Numbered from the stretch's first letter, positions 17,718 through 25,846 are shown. The stretch: DNA of 56,652 nt from Chlamydiales bacterium (GCA_016213235.1 JACRBE010000047.1:1-56652); one strand, 5' to 3'. Numbers and translations are program-made. Notes: a model not told the origin generated them from the letters alone.

Positions 17718-19140
17718 TGTCTTACCCCTCAATCAAAATAAGCAAGCTATGGTAGAGTCCCTTGCGATTGCTTATTGCAAGGAAAAAAAATACTGGTTGG
17801 GAGTTTTGCAAAGCTGGGATTACCAGGCTTTACTAGGGCGTTCCAGAGAGATTCGCGATCAATTTGTAAAAGATGGGTATAAATCTGTTAGAGGTTTGCA
17901 AGCAAGGCATTGGAAATTAGCTTTGGAAGATGCCATCTCCACCTGGGATATGTACTGGCAATCCCTATTCGTAGAAGCGCGCAGGAAAATCCATCAGAAT
18001 AAAAACCTTTCAGAGCAGGCAAGTCATTATGCTTACTGGCTACTCAAAGGCTACAAACAGTTTGCAGCGCTTATGAGAGGAGGAAACCCTCTGCCTCCAT
18101 TCGAAATCGATTCAAAAGATAAGATCGCATCATACGTAAGAAGAGTTATTAAAAAGCTCAAGAAAAAGCCCCCTACTGTAAAAACAACAAGAATTGTCAA
18201 GTTTGATGCAGATTGTTATGAAGTGTTTGAAAAGGAGGAGCGTCAGTATCTTAAGATCATGACACTTGTCAAAGGAAACCGACTTGCACTTCCGCTGGTT
18301 GGTAAAACAAAACTATCAGGTAATATCACCCTGGTTATATCGGACACAAAAATAGAAATCCATGCTACACAAGACTTGAAAAAGAAATCACCACAAAAAA
18401 ATGGCACGATAGAGTCTGTTGATTTTGGATACACTGAAGTCATGACAGATACAGATAACAACAGATATGGAAAACAATTTGGAGAAGTCCTGAGTACTAC
18501 ATCAGACAATCTCTCTGATACGATGAAAAAAAGAAACAAACTGCATGCGATAGCGAAAACAACGAAAAATCCGAGCATAAAAAAACATAATTTGGGGAAG
18601 AAAAAGTTCAATAGACAGATGCAGAAAAACAAAGCTTGCCTTGAAAAAGAGATAAATACTGCAATCAATGAACTTATAAAAGAAAAAAAACCGAATATTT
18701 TAGTCACGGAAGATTTACGCCATGTATTTACATACAATAAATCCAGAAAAATGAATCGGAGACTTTCCGCATGGTTACGTGGCACACTCCAGGATAGAGT
18801 AGAATTTAAAGCATTGGCAGAAGGTTTCTGTCATGAGCAGGTTAATCCGGCCTACGGGTCTCAAATTTGTCCTCATTGCGATTTTGTGGACCATAAAAAT
18901 CGCAACGGGGATAAATTTAGGTGTCTTTATTGTGGACACGAGGACGTAGCTGACAGGGTTGCCGCATTGAACTATTTCAGAAGATTTGCTGATCAAGAGA
19001 TCGGACGATATATGCCTTATCGTGAAGTAAAAACCAAACAATTGGAAAAGTTCCATCGCCGATTGGAAATGGGAGAAATCCCCATGACTGTTCCGGGCAG
19101 GACTCTAGATACCGTTACTTGTGTGAATCCACCACGCTAA
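17698..19140 (+). CDS. tnpB: TnpB RNA-guided endonuclease (IS607-type)
   Basis: 480 residues. The RuvC-like triad is intact: D242 in ESVDFGYTEV, E338 in ILVTEDL, D419 in EDVADRVAALN. The zinc ribbon between them has C391-x2-C394 (ICPHCDF) and C409-x2-C412 (CLYCGHE). Basic, helical N-terminal wedge/REC region. TnpB cuts DNA next to a short motif under direction of an RNA made from the element's right end and favours retention of the element. The ATG at 17698 lies inside tnpA. It reads as a complete enzyme; the first Asp sits in VDFGY rather than the more common GIDLG. Confidence 0.92.
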   Translation: MRTIKRSVLPLNQNKQAMVESLAIAYCKEKKYWLGVLQSWDYQALLGRSREIRDQFVKDGYKSVRGLQARHWKLALEDAISTWDMYWQSLFVEARRKIHQNKNLSEQASHYAYWLLKGYKQFAALMRGGNPLPPFEIDSKDKIASYVRRVIKKLKKKPPTVKTTRIVKFDADCYEVFEKEERQYLKIMTLVKGNRLALPLVGKTKLSGNITLVISDTKIEIHATQDLKKKSPQKNGTIESVDFGYTEVMTDTDNNRYGKQFGEVLSTTSDNLSDTMKKRNKLHAIAKTTKNPSIKKHNLGKKKFNRQMQKNKACLEKEINTAINELIKEKKPNILVTEDLRHVFTYNKSRKMNRRLSAWLRGTLQDRVEFKALAEGFCHEQVNPAYGSQICPHCDFVDHKNRNGDKFRCLYCGHEDVADRVAALNYFRRFADQEIGRYMPYREVKTKQLEKFHRRLEMGEIPMTVPGRTLDTVTCVNPPR

Positions 19141-19234
19141 TCGAGACAAGAAATTGTCACAGCCGGGAGAGTGAAAACTCGCTAACCGGACGGTCCCTCA
19201 GAGAGCGAAACAAAATAAATATGTTTAAATACAT
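19141..19234 (+). ncRNA. Putative TnpB guide RNA (omega/reRNA) scaffold at the element's right end
   Basis: Directly after the tnpB stop. Nested structure: outer CCGG (19163-19166) with CCGG (19186-19189); inner GAGT (19169-19172), tetraloop GAAA, ACTC (19177-19180). A single-stranded A-rich stretch leads to the end repeat at 19219-19234. In known TnpB systems the RNA overlaps the tnpB 3' end and its guide is the host sequence just outside the right end, here starting near 19235. Position and fold fit; expression is not shown. Confidence 0.5.
19219..19234 (+). repeat. Right copy of the 16-bp direct repeat at the IS607 ends
   Basis: ATATGTTTAAATACAT; same orientation as the left copy, one mismatch, 2,144 bp away. 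Confidence 0.7.
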
Positions 19235-19335
19235 TTTTAGGAACAGATCTTCTTGGTTTTTTATGTTTTATCTTTATTTAAATGACCAATCTAAAACTAC
19301 TATTGTTAAAATAAATTATTTGATAAATGGAAATT

Positions 19336-19974
19336 ATGAAAAAACTTCAAATTCTTTTTCAAAATAATAAAGAGTGGGTCATAAGCAAAATTGCCAAAGA
19401 CTCAAATTATTTTCGCCATATGGCACGAGCCCAGGATCCTTTATACCTATGGATTGGGTGTTCGGATAGTCGCGTCCCTGCTAATGAAATTGTTGGCCTG
19501 GAGCCAGGAGAGCTTTTTGTACATCGCAATGTCGCTAATTTGTGTCCCCATACTGATTTCAACTGTCTCTCTGTATTGGAATATGCTGTCGATTTGCTCA
19601 AGATTCAACATGTGATTGTCTGTGGCCATTATGGCTGCAGTGGTGTAAAAGCTGCTATGGAAGACCACCATCTTGGTCTTGTAGATAATTGGCTCCGCAA
19701 CATCCGGGATGTACATGCCCATTTTAAAGAAGAGTTGGAGAAACTCGTAGACCAAAAGGAGAGATTCAATCGACTCGTTGAGCTTAATGTGATGCAGCAA
19801 GTGCTTAACGTTTGCCATACTACTATTGTGCAAAGTGCATGGGAACGTAAACAACCGCTGTGGATCCATGGATGGGTTTACGATATTGCCACAGGTAGTC
19901 TCAAAGATCTTGATTGTTGCTTTTCCAGTATTGATCAGGTAGAAACCATTTATCGGATTCGCTTCCCCAAGTAA
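19336..19974 (+). CDS. can: Beta-class carbonic anhydrase
   Basis: 212 residues; interconverts CO2 and bicarbonate in the cytoplasm. Zinc site: C42 and D44 in IGCSDSRVP, R46, then H98 and C101 in CGHYGCSGV. With the ATG at 19336 these numbers equal those of E. coli Can, which decides the start over the in-frame ATG at 19327. Also GLEPGELFVHRNVANL and NVMQQV as in the Can group. It sits alone to the right of the IS607 element; the 193-bp stretch after it holds no gene. Confidence 0.95.
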   Translation: MKKLQILFQNNKEWVISKIAKDSNYFRHMARAQDPLYLWIGCSDSRVPANEIVGLEPGELFVHRNVANLCPHTDFNCLSVLEYAVDLLKIQHVIVCGHYGCSGVKAAMEDHHLGLVDNWLRNIRDVHAHFKEELEKLVDQKERFNRLVELNVMQQVLNVCHTTIVQSAWERKQPLWIHGWVYDIATGSLKDLDCCFSSIDQVETIYRIRFPK

Positions 19975-20167
19975 AAAATACAGGAAGATTCAAAATTTTA
20001 ATCAAGTCTATAAAAGAAGGGGGTGTTTTTGTGTGCAGCCCTACTTAAGACGGGGGTGTTAAAGAGATAATAAGAAAATTTTTACTAAACCATTAATAAT
20101 AAACAAGTTAAAAACTTAACTATTCTCTTGAATATACGCCTTAACATTTTGTACTTTCTTACAACAC

Positions 20168-20956
20168 CTACCGATTGGAAGAGAGCTCCTTTGCACGATC
20201 ATAAGAAGCTAAAAAGGTATTTATAATCGAGCCTCGAAGAGCTAACTCTTCTAATCTTTTTAATCCTGCAATAGTGGTCCCTTGTGGAGATGTAACTTGC
20301 CATTTGAGTTCTCCCGGATGTTTACATGTTTTCTCCAAAAGAGTAAGACTGCCTTGCAACATTTGATAGATCATGCCCTGAGCATCGTGAGGTGTAAAAC
20401 CCATAGCAATACCCGCATCAATCATCGCTTCTACCATAGCAAAGAAAAATGCTGGACCAGAACTTGCTAAAGCTGTCAATGCATCTATTTTTTCCTCAGA
20501 TAACCAGTATACTTTTCCTAGTAGCTCAAAAGTCTTTGTTAGCTGGTCTTTATCCTCTTTCTTTGTTTGTTCATCAGAGGAGAGGCCAATGACACCTTCT
20601 CCATAAAGAAGTGGAAGATTTGGCATCATACGTACCATACGTATTGCCTGAAAATATTGCTGCAAAGTTTTTATACTTGTTCCTGCTAGCAAACTAATAA
20701 TCATTTGATTCTCTTGTAGTCCTTCTTTGATCAAGGCTGCTGCTTGTTGCAAATCTTGAGGCTTCACTGCAAGAATGATTGTTTCTGAAGAGTGCAATGC
20801 TTCCGTAATATTTTTGCAGGCTATACCATAGCCCTTATGCGCAAGGTCCTTGGCTTTTTCCATACCACGATCGTAGAGAAATAGCTGATTTGTCTGTGAT
20901 AAACGCCCAGCTAAACCTCCACCCATGTTCCCACATCCAATAATTGTAATTCTCAT
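20168..20956 (-). CDS. proC: Pyrroline-5-carboxylate reductase
   Basis: 262 residues; last step of proline synthesis, reducing P5C with NAD(P)H. N-terminal Rossmann GCGNMGGGLAGRL, LAVKPQDLQ, then RMMPNLPLLYGEGV and the C-terminal dimer domain with ASSGPAFFFAMVEAM, VTSPQGTTIAGL, all typical of ProC. Length is normal. Third gene of a minus-strand operon, 11 bp after proA. Confidence 0.94.
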   Translation of the reverse strand: MRITIIGCGNMGGGLAGRLSQTNQLFLYDRGMEKAKDLAHKGYGIACKNITEALHSSETIILAVKPQDLQQAAALIKEGLQENQMIISLLAGTSIKTLQQYFQAIRMVRMMPNLPLLYGEGVIGLSSDEQTKKEDKDQLTKTFELLGKVYWLSEEKIDALTALASSGPAFFFAMVEAMIDAGIAMGFTPHDAQGMIYQMLQGSLTLLEKTCKHPGELKWQVTSPQGTTIAGLKRLEELALRGSIINTFLASYDRAKELSSNR

Positions 20957-20967
20957 ATAAAAATCCT

Positions 20968-22215
20968 TTATGTTCTGATTTGATAATTACCGTGAATAAC
21001 CCATTTGTATGAGGTTAATTCTTTTAACCCAACCGGTCCTCTAGCATGTAGCTTTTGGGTGCTAATTGCTACCTCAGCGCCAAGTCCAAACTGACCTCCA
21101 TCGGTAAAACGTGTAGACGCGTTTACGTAGACTGCTGCTGAGTCAATTTCGCTGATGAAAGATCGTGCATGCTCAGGGTTTTCTGTTAAAATACCATCGC
21201 TATGACCTGTGCTATGAGATCGGATGTGTATCATTGCTTCCGTTAAGTTTTCCACGATCTTAATCCCAAGGATAAGACTCAGCCACTCCGTATCCCAATC
21301 TTTTGGCTTTGCAAGTTCACAAGCAGGATCTTTCACAAGTTCATACGAGTTGTGATCTAAACGAAAAGTAACACCTCTTTTACTGAGCACTTGCACAACC
21401 TTGGGAATAAAAAAGGGAGCAATGGCAGCATGAACCAGCAAAGTGTCCAGAGCATTACATACAGTAGGCCTCTCGGTTTTTGCATTCACAATAACTTCAA
21501 GGGATCGCTCTAGATCGGCAGTCTCATCTACAAATAAATGGCAGATCCCAACTCCTCCTGTGATTACAGGAATCGTGCTATGCTCGCGACAAAATTGTTG
21601 CAGCGCTGCGCTACCTCGAGGAATAATCAAATCAATATATTCATGTAACTGGAGTAATTCTTTGATTTTTCTACGATCCGGATTTGTAATCAGCTGAATC
21701 GCCTCGATAGGAAGATCTGAAAAAGCAAGAGATTTTTTGATGATCTTTCCTAGTATTTGATTCGTATAAAGAGTTTCCGATCCTCCACGTAATATAGTGC
21801 AGTTCCCTGATTTAATCGTTAATATGCTGATATCAAGAGTTACATTGGGTCTTGATTCATAAATAACTCCGAGTACCCCGATAGGAGTACTCCTTTTTGT
21901 TAGTTTAAGTTGATTAGGTAAACACCTCTCTTCGAGTAGATCTCCTACAGGGTCAGGAAGGTGTATTACTTGATCAATATCATGGAGAATTCCTTCTAAT
22001 CGATTTTCTAAAGACAATCTTTCTAGTAAGGCAACACTTAGCCCATTTTCCTTTGCAAGATCCCTATCTTGTCGGTTAGCTTGTAAAATGATGTCTTTGT
22101 CTCTCTTTAAATTCTCAATTAGAATGGAAAGAGCTCTATTTCTTTGTAAAAGAGAGGCCCTTGCCATTTCAACAGTAGCAGCTTTTGCCGCAATTGCCAT
22201 TTTCTTTATATTCAT
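20968..22215 (-). CDS. proA: Gamma-glutamyl phosphate reductase (glutamate-5-semialdehyde dehydrogenase)
   Basis: 415 residues; reduces glutamyl-5-phosphate to the semialdehyde. Motifs: GVLGVIYESRPNVTLD, LRGGSE, IPRGSAALQQF, TGGVGICHLF, the catalytic Cys in RPTVCNALDTLL, and the C-terminal RFTDGGQFGLGAEVAIST with HARGPVGL. Its ATG overlaps the proB stop by 4 bp (ATGA), so the two are translationally coupled, as suits enzymes that pass on an unstable intermediate. Confidence 0.95.
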   Translation of the reverse strand: MNIKKMAIAAKAATVEMARASLLQRNRALSILIENLKRDKDIILQANRQDRDLAKENGLSVALLERLSLENRLEGILHDIDQVIHLPDPVGDLLEERCLPNQLKLTKRSTPIGVLGVIYESRPNVTLDISILTIKSGNCTILRGGSETLYTNQILGKIIKKSLAFSDLPIEAIQLITNPDRRKIKELLQLHEYIDLIIPRGSAALQQFCREHSTIPVITGGVGICHLFVDETADLERSLEVIVNAKTERPTVCNALDTLLVHAAIAPFFIPKVVQVLSKRGVTFRLDHNSYELVKDPACELAKPKDWDTEWLSLILGIKIVENLTEAMIHIRSHSTGHSDGILTENPEHARSFISEIDSAAVYVNASTRFTDGGQFGLGAEVAISTQKLHARGPVGLKELTSYKWVIHGNYQIRT

Positions 22216-22994
22216 TTGATTATCTCCTTTTCAAAGAGTGTTCCTATCTGTTTGCCTTCCAATAAATCAATCAGAACATTAGGACGAGCAGCAGAAACGA
22301 TAATGGTTTGAATTCCCGATTTTGAAGCTACTTGAGCTGCTTCAATTTTGGTTGTCATTCCTCCTGTTCCAACAGATGTGGAAGATCCTCCTGCAAGGGA
22401 GAAAATCTTCTCATCAATATGTTTGACACAGGGGATGAGTGTTGCACTCGGATTACGGCGGGGATCATCCGTGTATAAACCCTCTTGATCAGTCAAGAGT
22501 ATAACAGTATCGGCTCCGATCAAACGGGCCACTAATGCAGCCAAATTATCATTGTCTCCAACGCAAGTCTCCTTTGTTGCTGCAGTGTCATTTTCATTAA
22601 TAATCGGGATAATATGATGCTCTAGTAAACAGCTTAATGTGTCTTGTGTAAGATGGCGCTTTCGAACTGAGAAGTTATCCTTTGTCAAAAGCACTTGCCC
22701 TACTTGAATATCAAATAAGGAAAATAACTCTGACCAAATTTGCATCAACTTTACCTGTCCAATAGAAGCAAATGTTTGCTTGGAGGGTAATAATTGACCT
22801 GTTTTAGAAGGATGTAGTAGCTCTCGTCCTGTTGCAACAGCGCCTGAGCTTACAACCACGAGCTCTAAACCTTTGCTCTGTAGATGAGCTATTTGCTGCA
22901 CTAGTCCCAACATGTAACGACGAGATAGCTTAGTGGTTCCCTGCATCAAGGTGCTAGTCCCCACTTTAATAACAATTTTATGCATTGCTTCCAT
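22212..22994 (-). CDS. proB: Glutamate 5-kinase, short form without PUA domain
   Basis: 260 residues; phosphorylates glutamate, the first and usually feedback-inhibited step of proline synthesis. Amino-acid-kinase motifs: KVGTSTLM, VVSSGAVATGREL, IINENDTAA, GDNDNLAALVA, LLTDQEGLYTDDPR and STSVGTGGMTTKIEAA. The C-terminal PUA domain of the 367-residue E. coli enzyme is absent, as in other short forms. First gene of proB-proA-proC. A TTTAGG site precedes the ATG at 22994; M4 (22985) is an alternative. Pathogenic chlamydiae lack this pathway. Confidence 0.94.
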   Translation of the reverse strand: MEAMHKIVIKVGTSTLMQGTTKLSRRYMLGLVQQIAHLQSKGLELVVVSSGAVATGRELLHPSKTGQLLPSKQTFASIGQVKLMQIWSELFSLFDIQVGQVLLTKDNFSVRKRHLTQDTLSCLLEHHIIPIINENDTAATKETCVGDNDNLAALVARLIGADTVILLTDQEGLYTDDPRRNPSATLIPCVKHIDEKIFSLAGGSSTSVGTGGMTTKIEAAQVASKSGIQTIIVSAARPNVLIDLLEGKQIGTLFEKEIIK

Positions 22995-23120
22995 AAATAA
23001 CCTAAATTTAAATAAAAATATTTTTATCTATTACGTTTGTTAAATGAATAGATAAACAAAATTAAATTCTAAAAAGTGTTTTAGAAACAAAAATATATGA
23101 ATGTAATAAAAAAAAAAGAA

Positions 23121-23189
23121 TTACCCTAAAAAGGGCGGAGGGGGAGGAGAACAGATAAATTTAGGTACAATAAAAAATGTTTTTTTCAT
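23121..23189 (-). CDS. Possible proline leader peptide upstream of proBAC (22 aa)
   Basis: Short minus-strand frame, reading MKKTFFIVPKFICS, five Pro in a row (codons CCT CCC CCT CCG CCC), then FLG and TAA. It lies 126 bp upstream of proB on the same strand, inside the probable operon leader. A Pro-rich peptide here would be expected for ribosome-mediated attenuation by prolyl-tRNA supply. A short hairpin (CCCT-TTTT-AGGG) begins in the last Pro codon and is followed by a ten-U run. No good ribosome-binding site is seen, so translation is uncertain. Confidence 0.4.
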   Translation of the reverse strand: MKKTFFIVPKFICSPPPPPFLG

Positions 23190-23238
23190 ATTAACCAAAA
23201 AGACTACACAATTGAGGACCTTTGTCCTTTGAAACAAT

Positions 23239-23266
23239 AGTATATTGCACAATAGTTTTTACGCAA
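23239..23266 (-). promoter_or_regulatory. Predicted sigma70-type promoter of the proBAC operon
   Basis: On the minus strand TTGCGT (23266-23261), 16-bp spacer, TATACT (23244-23239). Transcription would begin near 23232 and give a leader of about 240 nt that includes the polyproline peptide. The 372-bp gap 22995-23366 otherwise holds only a weak A/U hairpin (23067-23074 with 23079-23086). Confidence 0.45.
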
Positions 23267-23366
23267 GTAAGTTGTTAAGGAAAAGCTGAACCATTCCCAC
23301 TCACTGATACAACTTTAGTTGTTAAACTATATTGATAGAGGCGATCCCAAAAAAACTTTTTGCATA

Positions 23367-24533
23367 CTATATCTTAAGAGCCTTTTTAACTTTTTTACCA
23401 ATATCAATCAGCCGCTCTTTGGGTTCATTAGAAAATACAAAACGTACATATTTAGCAGCCGTGTTTCCCCAACCAATCATCGGTGTTGTTGCTATTTTTG
23501 CCTCTTTCAATAGTTTGTCAGAGAGTTCCTGAGAAGATATCCCTATGGTCTCTGCATCAAGTAAGAAAGACCACCCTCCATGTGGAGGGATAATAGGAAA
23601 GCCAGCTAGTTCATGAAGCAGAGTGTTGCGTCTTTGTTCCCACACACCAATGGCTGCTTTCAGCCCATCATCTTGCGCATTAATCCCTGCAGCCACACCT
23701 GCCATACTAATACCTGTTTGACAGACAACATTTGATATGCTGACAAGGCCAATATCATTCATGATACTCTTTGGACCTACAACCCATCCTACACGCCACC
23801 CTATCATGCGTAGTTCTTTCGATGCTGCTCCCACAGTAATGGTACGCTCTTTCATACCTGGCAGTGATGCCGGATGAATCAGAGGACGGTGATCATAAAG
23901 AATCCTCTCCATTGCTGCATCATAGAGTAACCATGCATCTGTTTTGATACTGGTGCGCGCAACAGCTTCCCATTCCATTTGAGTAAGCACATGACCTGTT
24001 GGCATACCGGGGCTGATCAATATCACTTTTGTGCGTGGGGAAACGGCCCGTTCTAGTGCATCTATATCTAAACTCCATCCTGTTGGAGATGGTATAAGCG
24101 GCACAAATACAGGAATACCACCAGCTAAACGTATACGGTTAATAATACCTGCATAGGTAGGATCTGTGACGATTACCTCATCACCCACTTCAAGCATGGC
24201 AAGAAGACAATTCAAAATACCAGACATGCCACCGGCAGTGATAATGCATTCACTGCGCCAGTCGTATTCTATGCCACTAACACGTGAGACTCGTTTTGCG
24301 GCTGCTTGTCTTAACGTGTCTTGCCCAAGGAAAGGGAGATAACTATTATTTTCATCTACACCAACAGCCTTGCGGGTGGCTTCAATAGCAATTGCCGGTG
24401 GTGGTATATCAGTGTCCAGATTTTCAAGACGTAATATTTCAGGATCATGAGCTGCATCTGCTGCATTTCCCATACGGTCTACACCAATTCCAGGCACGTC
24501 GGCAAGTCTTGATACTTTTTTTAAATTAGGCAT
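23367..24533 (-). CDS. PLP-dependent aminotransferase, class I/II, with altered cofactor-site residues
   Basis: 388 residues. Fold-type I features: ITAGGMSGILNCLLAML, VTDPTYAGI, Schiff-base Lys in VGAASKELRMIGWRVGW, and VRFVFS near the C-terminus with the carboxylate-binding Arg. Two positions differ from aspartate-aminotransferase relatives: the NPxNPTG loop reads SPGMPTG, and the SDExYE segment reads YDAAME, so the usual cofactor-contacting Asn and Tyr both appear as Met. The enzyme is intact but probably specialised; substrate unknown. It is divergent from a YheO-type regulator, which may control it. Composition is more GC-rich than its neighbours, hinting at transfer. Confidence 0.8.
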   Translation of the reverse strand: MPNLKKVSRLADVPGIGVDRMGNAADAAHDPEILRLENLDTDIPPPAIAIEATRKAVGVDENNSYLPFLGQDTLRQAAAKRVSRVSGIEYDWRSECIITAGGMSGILNCLLAMLEVGDEVIVTDPTYAGIINRIRLAGGIPVFVPLIPSPTGWSLDIDALERAVSPRTKVILISPGMPTGHVLTQMEWEAVARTSIKTDAWLLYDAAMERILYDHRPLIHPASLPGMKERTITVGAASKELRMIGWRVGWVVGPKSIMNDIGLVSISNVVCQTGISMAGVAAGINAQDDGLKAAIGVWEQRRNTLLHELAGFPIIPPHGGWSFLLDAETIGISSQELSDKLLKEAKIATTPMIGWGNTAAKYVRFVFSNEPKERLIDIGKKVKKALKI

Positions 24534-24587
24534 AACATTTCTCCGAGCCAGTAAAATTTTTCCATCAATATTACGTTATCTTTCCTG

Positions 24588-24616
24588 TTTTGTCAATTTG
24601 TTTAATTTTGACAAAA
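24588..24616. promoter_or_regulatory. Inverted repeat (operator candidate) with promoter between aminotransferase and regulator
   Basis: Perfect 9-bp arms TTTTGTCAA (24588-24596) and TTGACAAAA (24608-24616) with an 11-bp spacer. The right arm contains TTGACA, which with TAATAT at 24632-24637 (18-bp spacing) forms a promoter for the regulator gene; GGAG at 24650-24653 serves its ATG. A second, extended -10 (TGCTATAAT) lies at 24641-24649. A protein bound to the repeat would cover the -35, fitting autoregulation. Confidence 0.55.
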
Positions 24617-24658
24617 TGTCTAAACATGATGTAATATGCATGCTATAATGGAGCGTGT

Positions 24659-25291
24659 ATGAAAAATTCAGAATTCACTGCCTTATGGAAACAGTATGAT
24701 CCTTTAATAAAGGCAATTGTAGAGCTGTTTCATCCTTTTGTAGAAGCTGCGGTTCACGACCTTAAGCAAGGGAAGATAGTAGCGATCTATCATAATATTT
24801 CTCAGAGGAAAGTAGGGGATCCTTCCCCACTGAAAGAGTTAAAAGTAAATATTAAGGACTTCCCGGAATATTTTACTCCCTATTACAAACAAAATTGGGA
24901 TGGAAGGCCTCTTAAGTGTACGTCTATCACCATGCGAAGTAAAAATGGTAATCCTATTGGATTGATTTGTTTAAATATGGACGCGAGTTTTTTTCAAGAC
25001 GGTTATCACTTATTAGAAGCATTTTTGAAAACTAAACGTGAAGCTGCAAATCCAATAGAAATATTTGGTAGCCAATGCGAAGAACAGGCAATGAGTGTCA
25101 TTCAACGATATTTAGATGAAAAACATTTATCGTTAAATCATTTAAATCGTGATCAGAAAAAACAGCTCGTTCAACATTTATATAAAAAAGGGATATTCAA
25201 CTTTAAAAATACAGCACCATTCATTGCAAAAAAATTGAATACGTCTAGGGCAAGTGTGTATAATTATATTAAAAAAAGTGGAATTGACTAA
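24659..25291 (+). CDS. YheO/DauR-type transcriptional regulator (PAS-like sensor plus HTH)
   Basis: 210 residues. The first about 120 residues are a YheO-type PAS-like domain (FHPFVEAAVHDLKQGKIVAI, where VHDL is conserved, then SPLKELKV and SITMRSKNGNPIGLICLNMD). The C-terminal about 60 residues are a helix-turn-helix (KGIFNFKNTAPFIAKKL then TSRASVYNYIKK). Relatives such as DauR repress an adjacent amino-acid-degradation gene; the divergent aminotransferase here has the matching position. Ligand unknown. Confidence 0.82.
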   Translation: MKNSEFTALWKQYDPLIKAIVELFHPFVEAAVHDLKQGKIVAIYHNISQRKVGDPSPLKELKVNIKDFPEYFTPYYKQNWDGRPLKCTSITMRSKNGNPIGLICLNMDASFFQDGYHLLEAFLKTKREAANPIEIFGSQCEEQAMSVIQRYLDEKHLSLNHLNRDQKKQLVQHLYKKGIFNFKNTAPFIAKKLNTSRASVYNYIKKSGID

Positions 25292-25345
25292 TACTTTTTT
25301 TAATGATAAAAAATGCATGCAAAAATATACAAGTGCAAACAAGTT

Positions 25346-25795
25346 ATGATAATGGAAAATACAACAATTCAAAAAGCAAATACTCGTGAACAAATCAGAG
25401 CATGCTATAAGATCATGCGTCAGCTTCGTCCTCATTTGACTGATGAAGAATCTTTTATACAGCAGGTACAGCGTCAATTAGCGGAAGGATACCAGTTGGT
25501 CTACTTACAAGAAGGGGAAGAAATAAGAGCTCTTGCAGGATTCAGATTGCTAGAGTTCTTAGCTTGGGGGAAAGTTCTCTACATTGATGATCTAATCACA
25601 GATAGTGAAATACGAAGAAGTGGCCACGGAGGGAAGCTTTTAAAATGGGTGATTGAACAAGCCAAAGAAGCAAAATGCGATCAAGTTCATTTGGATAGCG
25701 GGCCTCAGCGCCACGATGCTCATAGACTATATCTAAATCATGGGTTCAAAATTGTTGCACATCATTTTGCTTTAGATTTTAAAGATCCACGTTAG
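25346..25795 (+). CDS. GNAT family N-acetyltransferase
   Basis: About 149 residues. Motif A of the GNAT fold is present as LYIDDLITDSEIRRSGHGGKLLKWVIEQA (shown only as its ends: LYIDDLITDS and RRSGHGGKLL), then HLDSGPQRHDAHRLYLNHGF as motif B. Together they form the acetyl-CoA pyrophosphate loop and the C-terminal strand. Acceptor unknown. In-frame ATGs at 25313 and 25352 are alternative starts and no start has a clear ribosome site. It follows the YheO-type regulator by 54 bp on the same strand. Confidence 0.75.
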   Translation: MIMENTTIQKANTREQIRACYKIMRQLRPHLTDEESFIQQVQRQLAEGYQLVYLQEGEEIRALAGFRLLEFLAWGKVLYIDDLITDSEIRRSGHGGKLLKWVIEQAKEAKCDQVHLDSGPQRHDAHRLYLNHGFKIVAHHFALDFKDPR

Positions 25796-25815
25796 TTAAG
25801 TTGATTCTCCAATTA

Positions 25816-25846
25816 TAGGGATTAGATCTACAGCCTACGAATGATG
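25816..25846. other. Possible decayed copy of the tRNA(CAU) 3' half (left island boundary)
   Basis: Aligned without gaps to 38346-38376 in the tRNA gene, 21 of 31 positions agree and 8 of the 10 differences are transitions. It lies exactly where ordinary genes give way to the accessory region. The remainder of the 277-bp gap (25796-26072) contains a small hairpin (25982-26000) and the operator array. The match is weak and could be chance. Confidence 0.3.

Larger units (their letters stand above)
17075..19234 (+). mobile_element. IS607-family insertion sequence (serine recombinase plus TnpB)
   Basis: Two overlapping genes in IS607 order, tnpA (serine recombinase with a MerR-like head) and tnpB, with no terminal inverted repeats. 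A 16-bp near-identical direct repeat with one mismatch marks the probable ends (17075-17090 and 19219-19234, core TTTAAATACAT). The right end follows tnpB by about 80 bp and carries a nested hairpin like the RNA scaffold of TnpB systems. Exact ends are inferred; IS607 elements join at a very short shared core, so one repeat copy may be target-derived. It lies between a hypothetical gene and the carbonic anhydrase, apparently without breaking a gene. Confidence 0.75.

Noticed and set aside
18243..18785. Minus-strand open frame of 180 codons inside tnpB
   Set aside because: A Phe/Leu/Ser-rich shadow of the Lys-rich tnpB coding strand.
24641..24658. Extended -10 box giving a leaderless regulator mRNA
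   Set aside because: TGCTATAAT would start transcription within 2-3 bases of the ATG; the TTGACA/TAATAT promoter with GGAG is the simpler reading, so it is kept only as a note.
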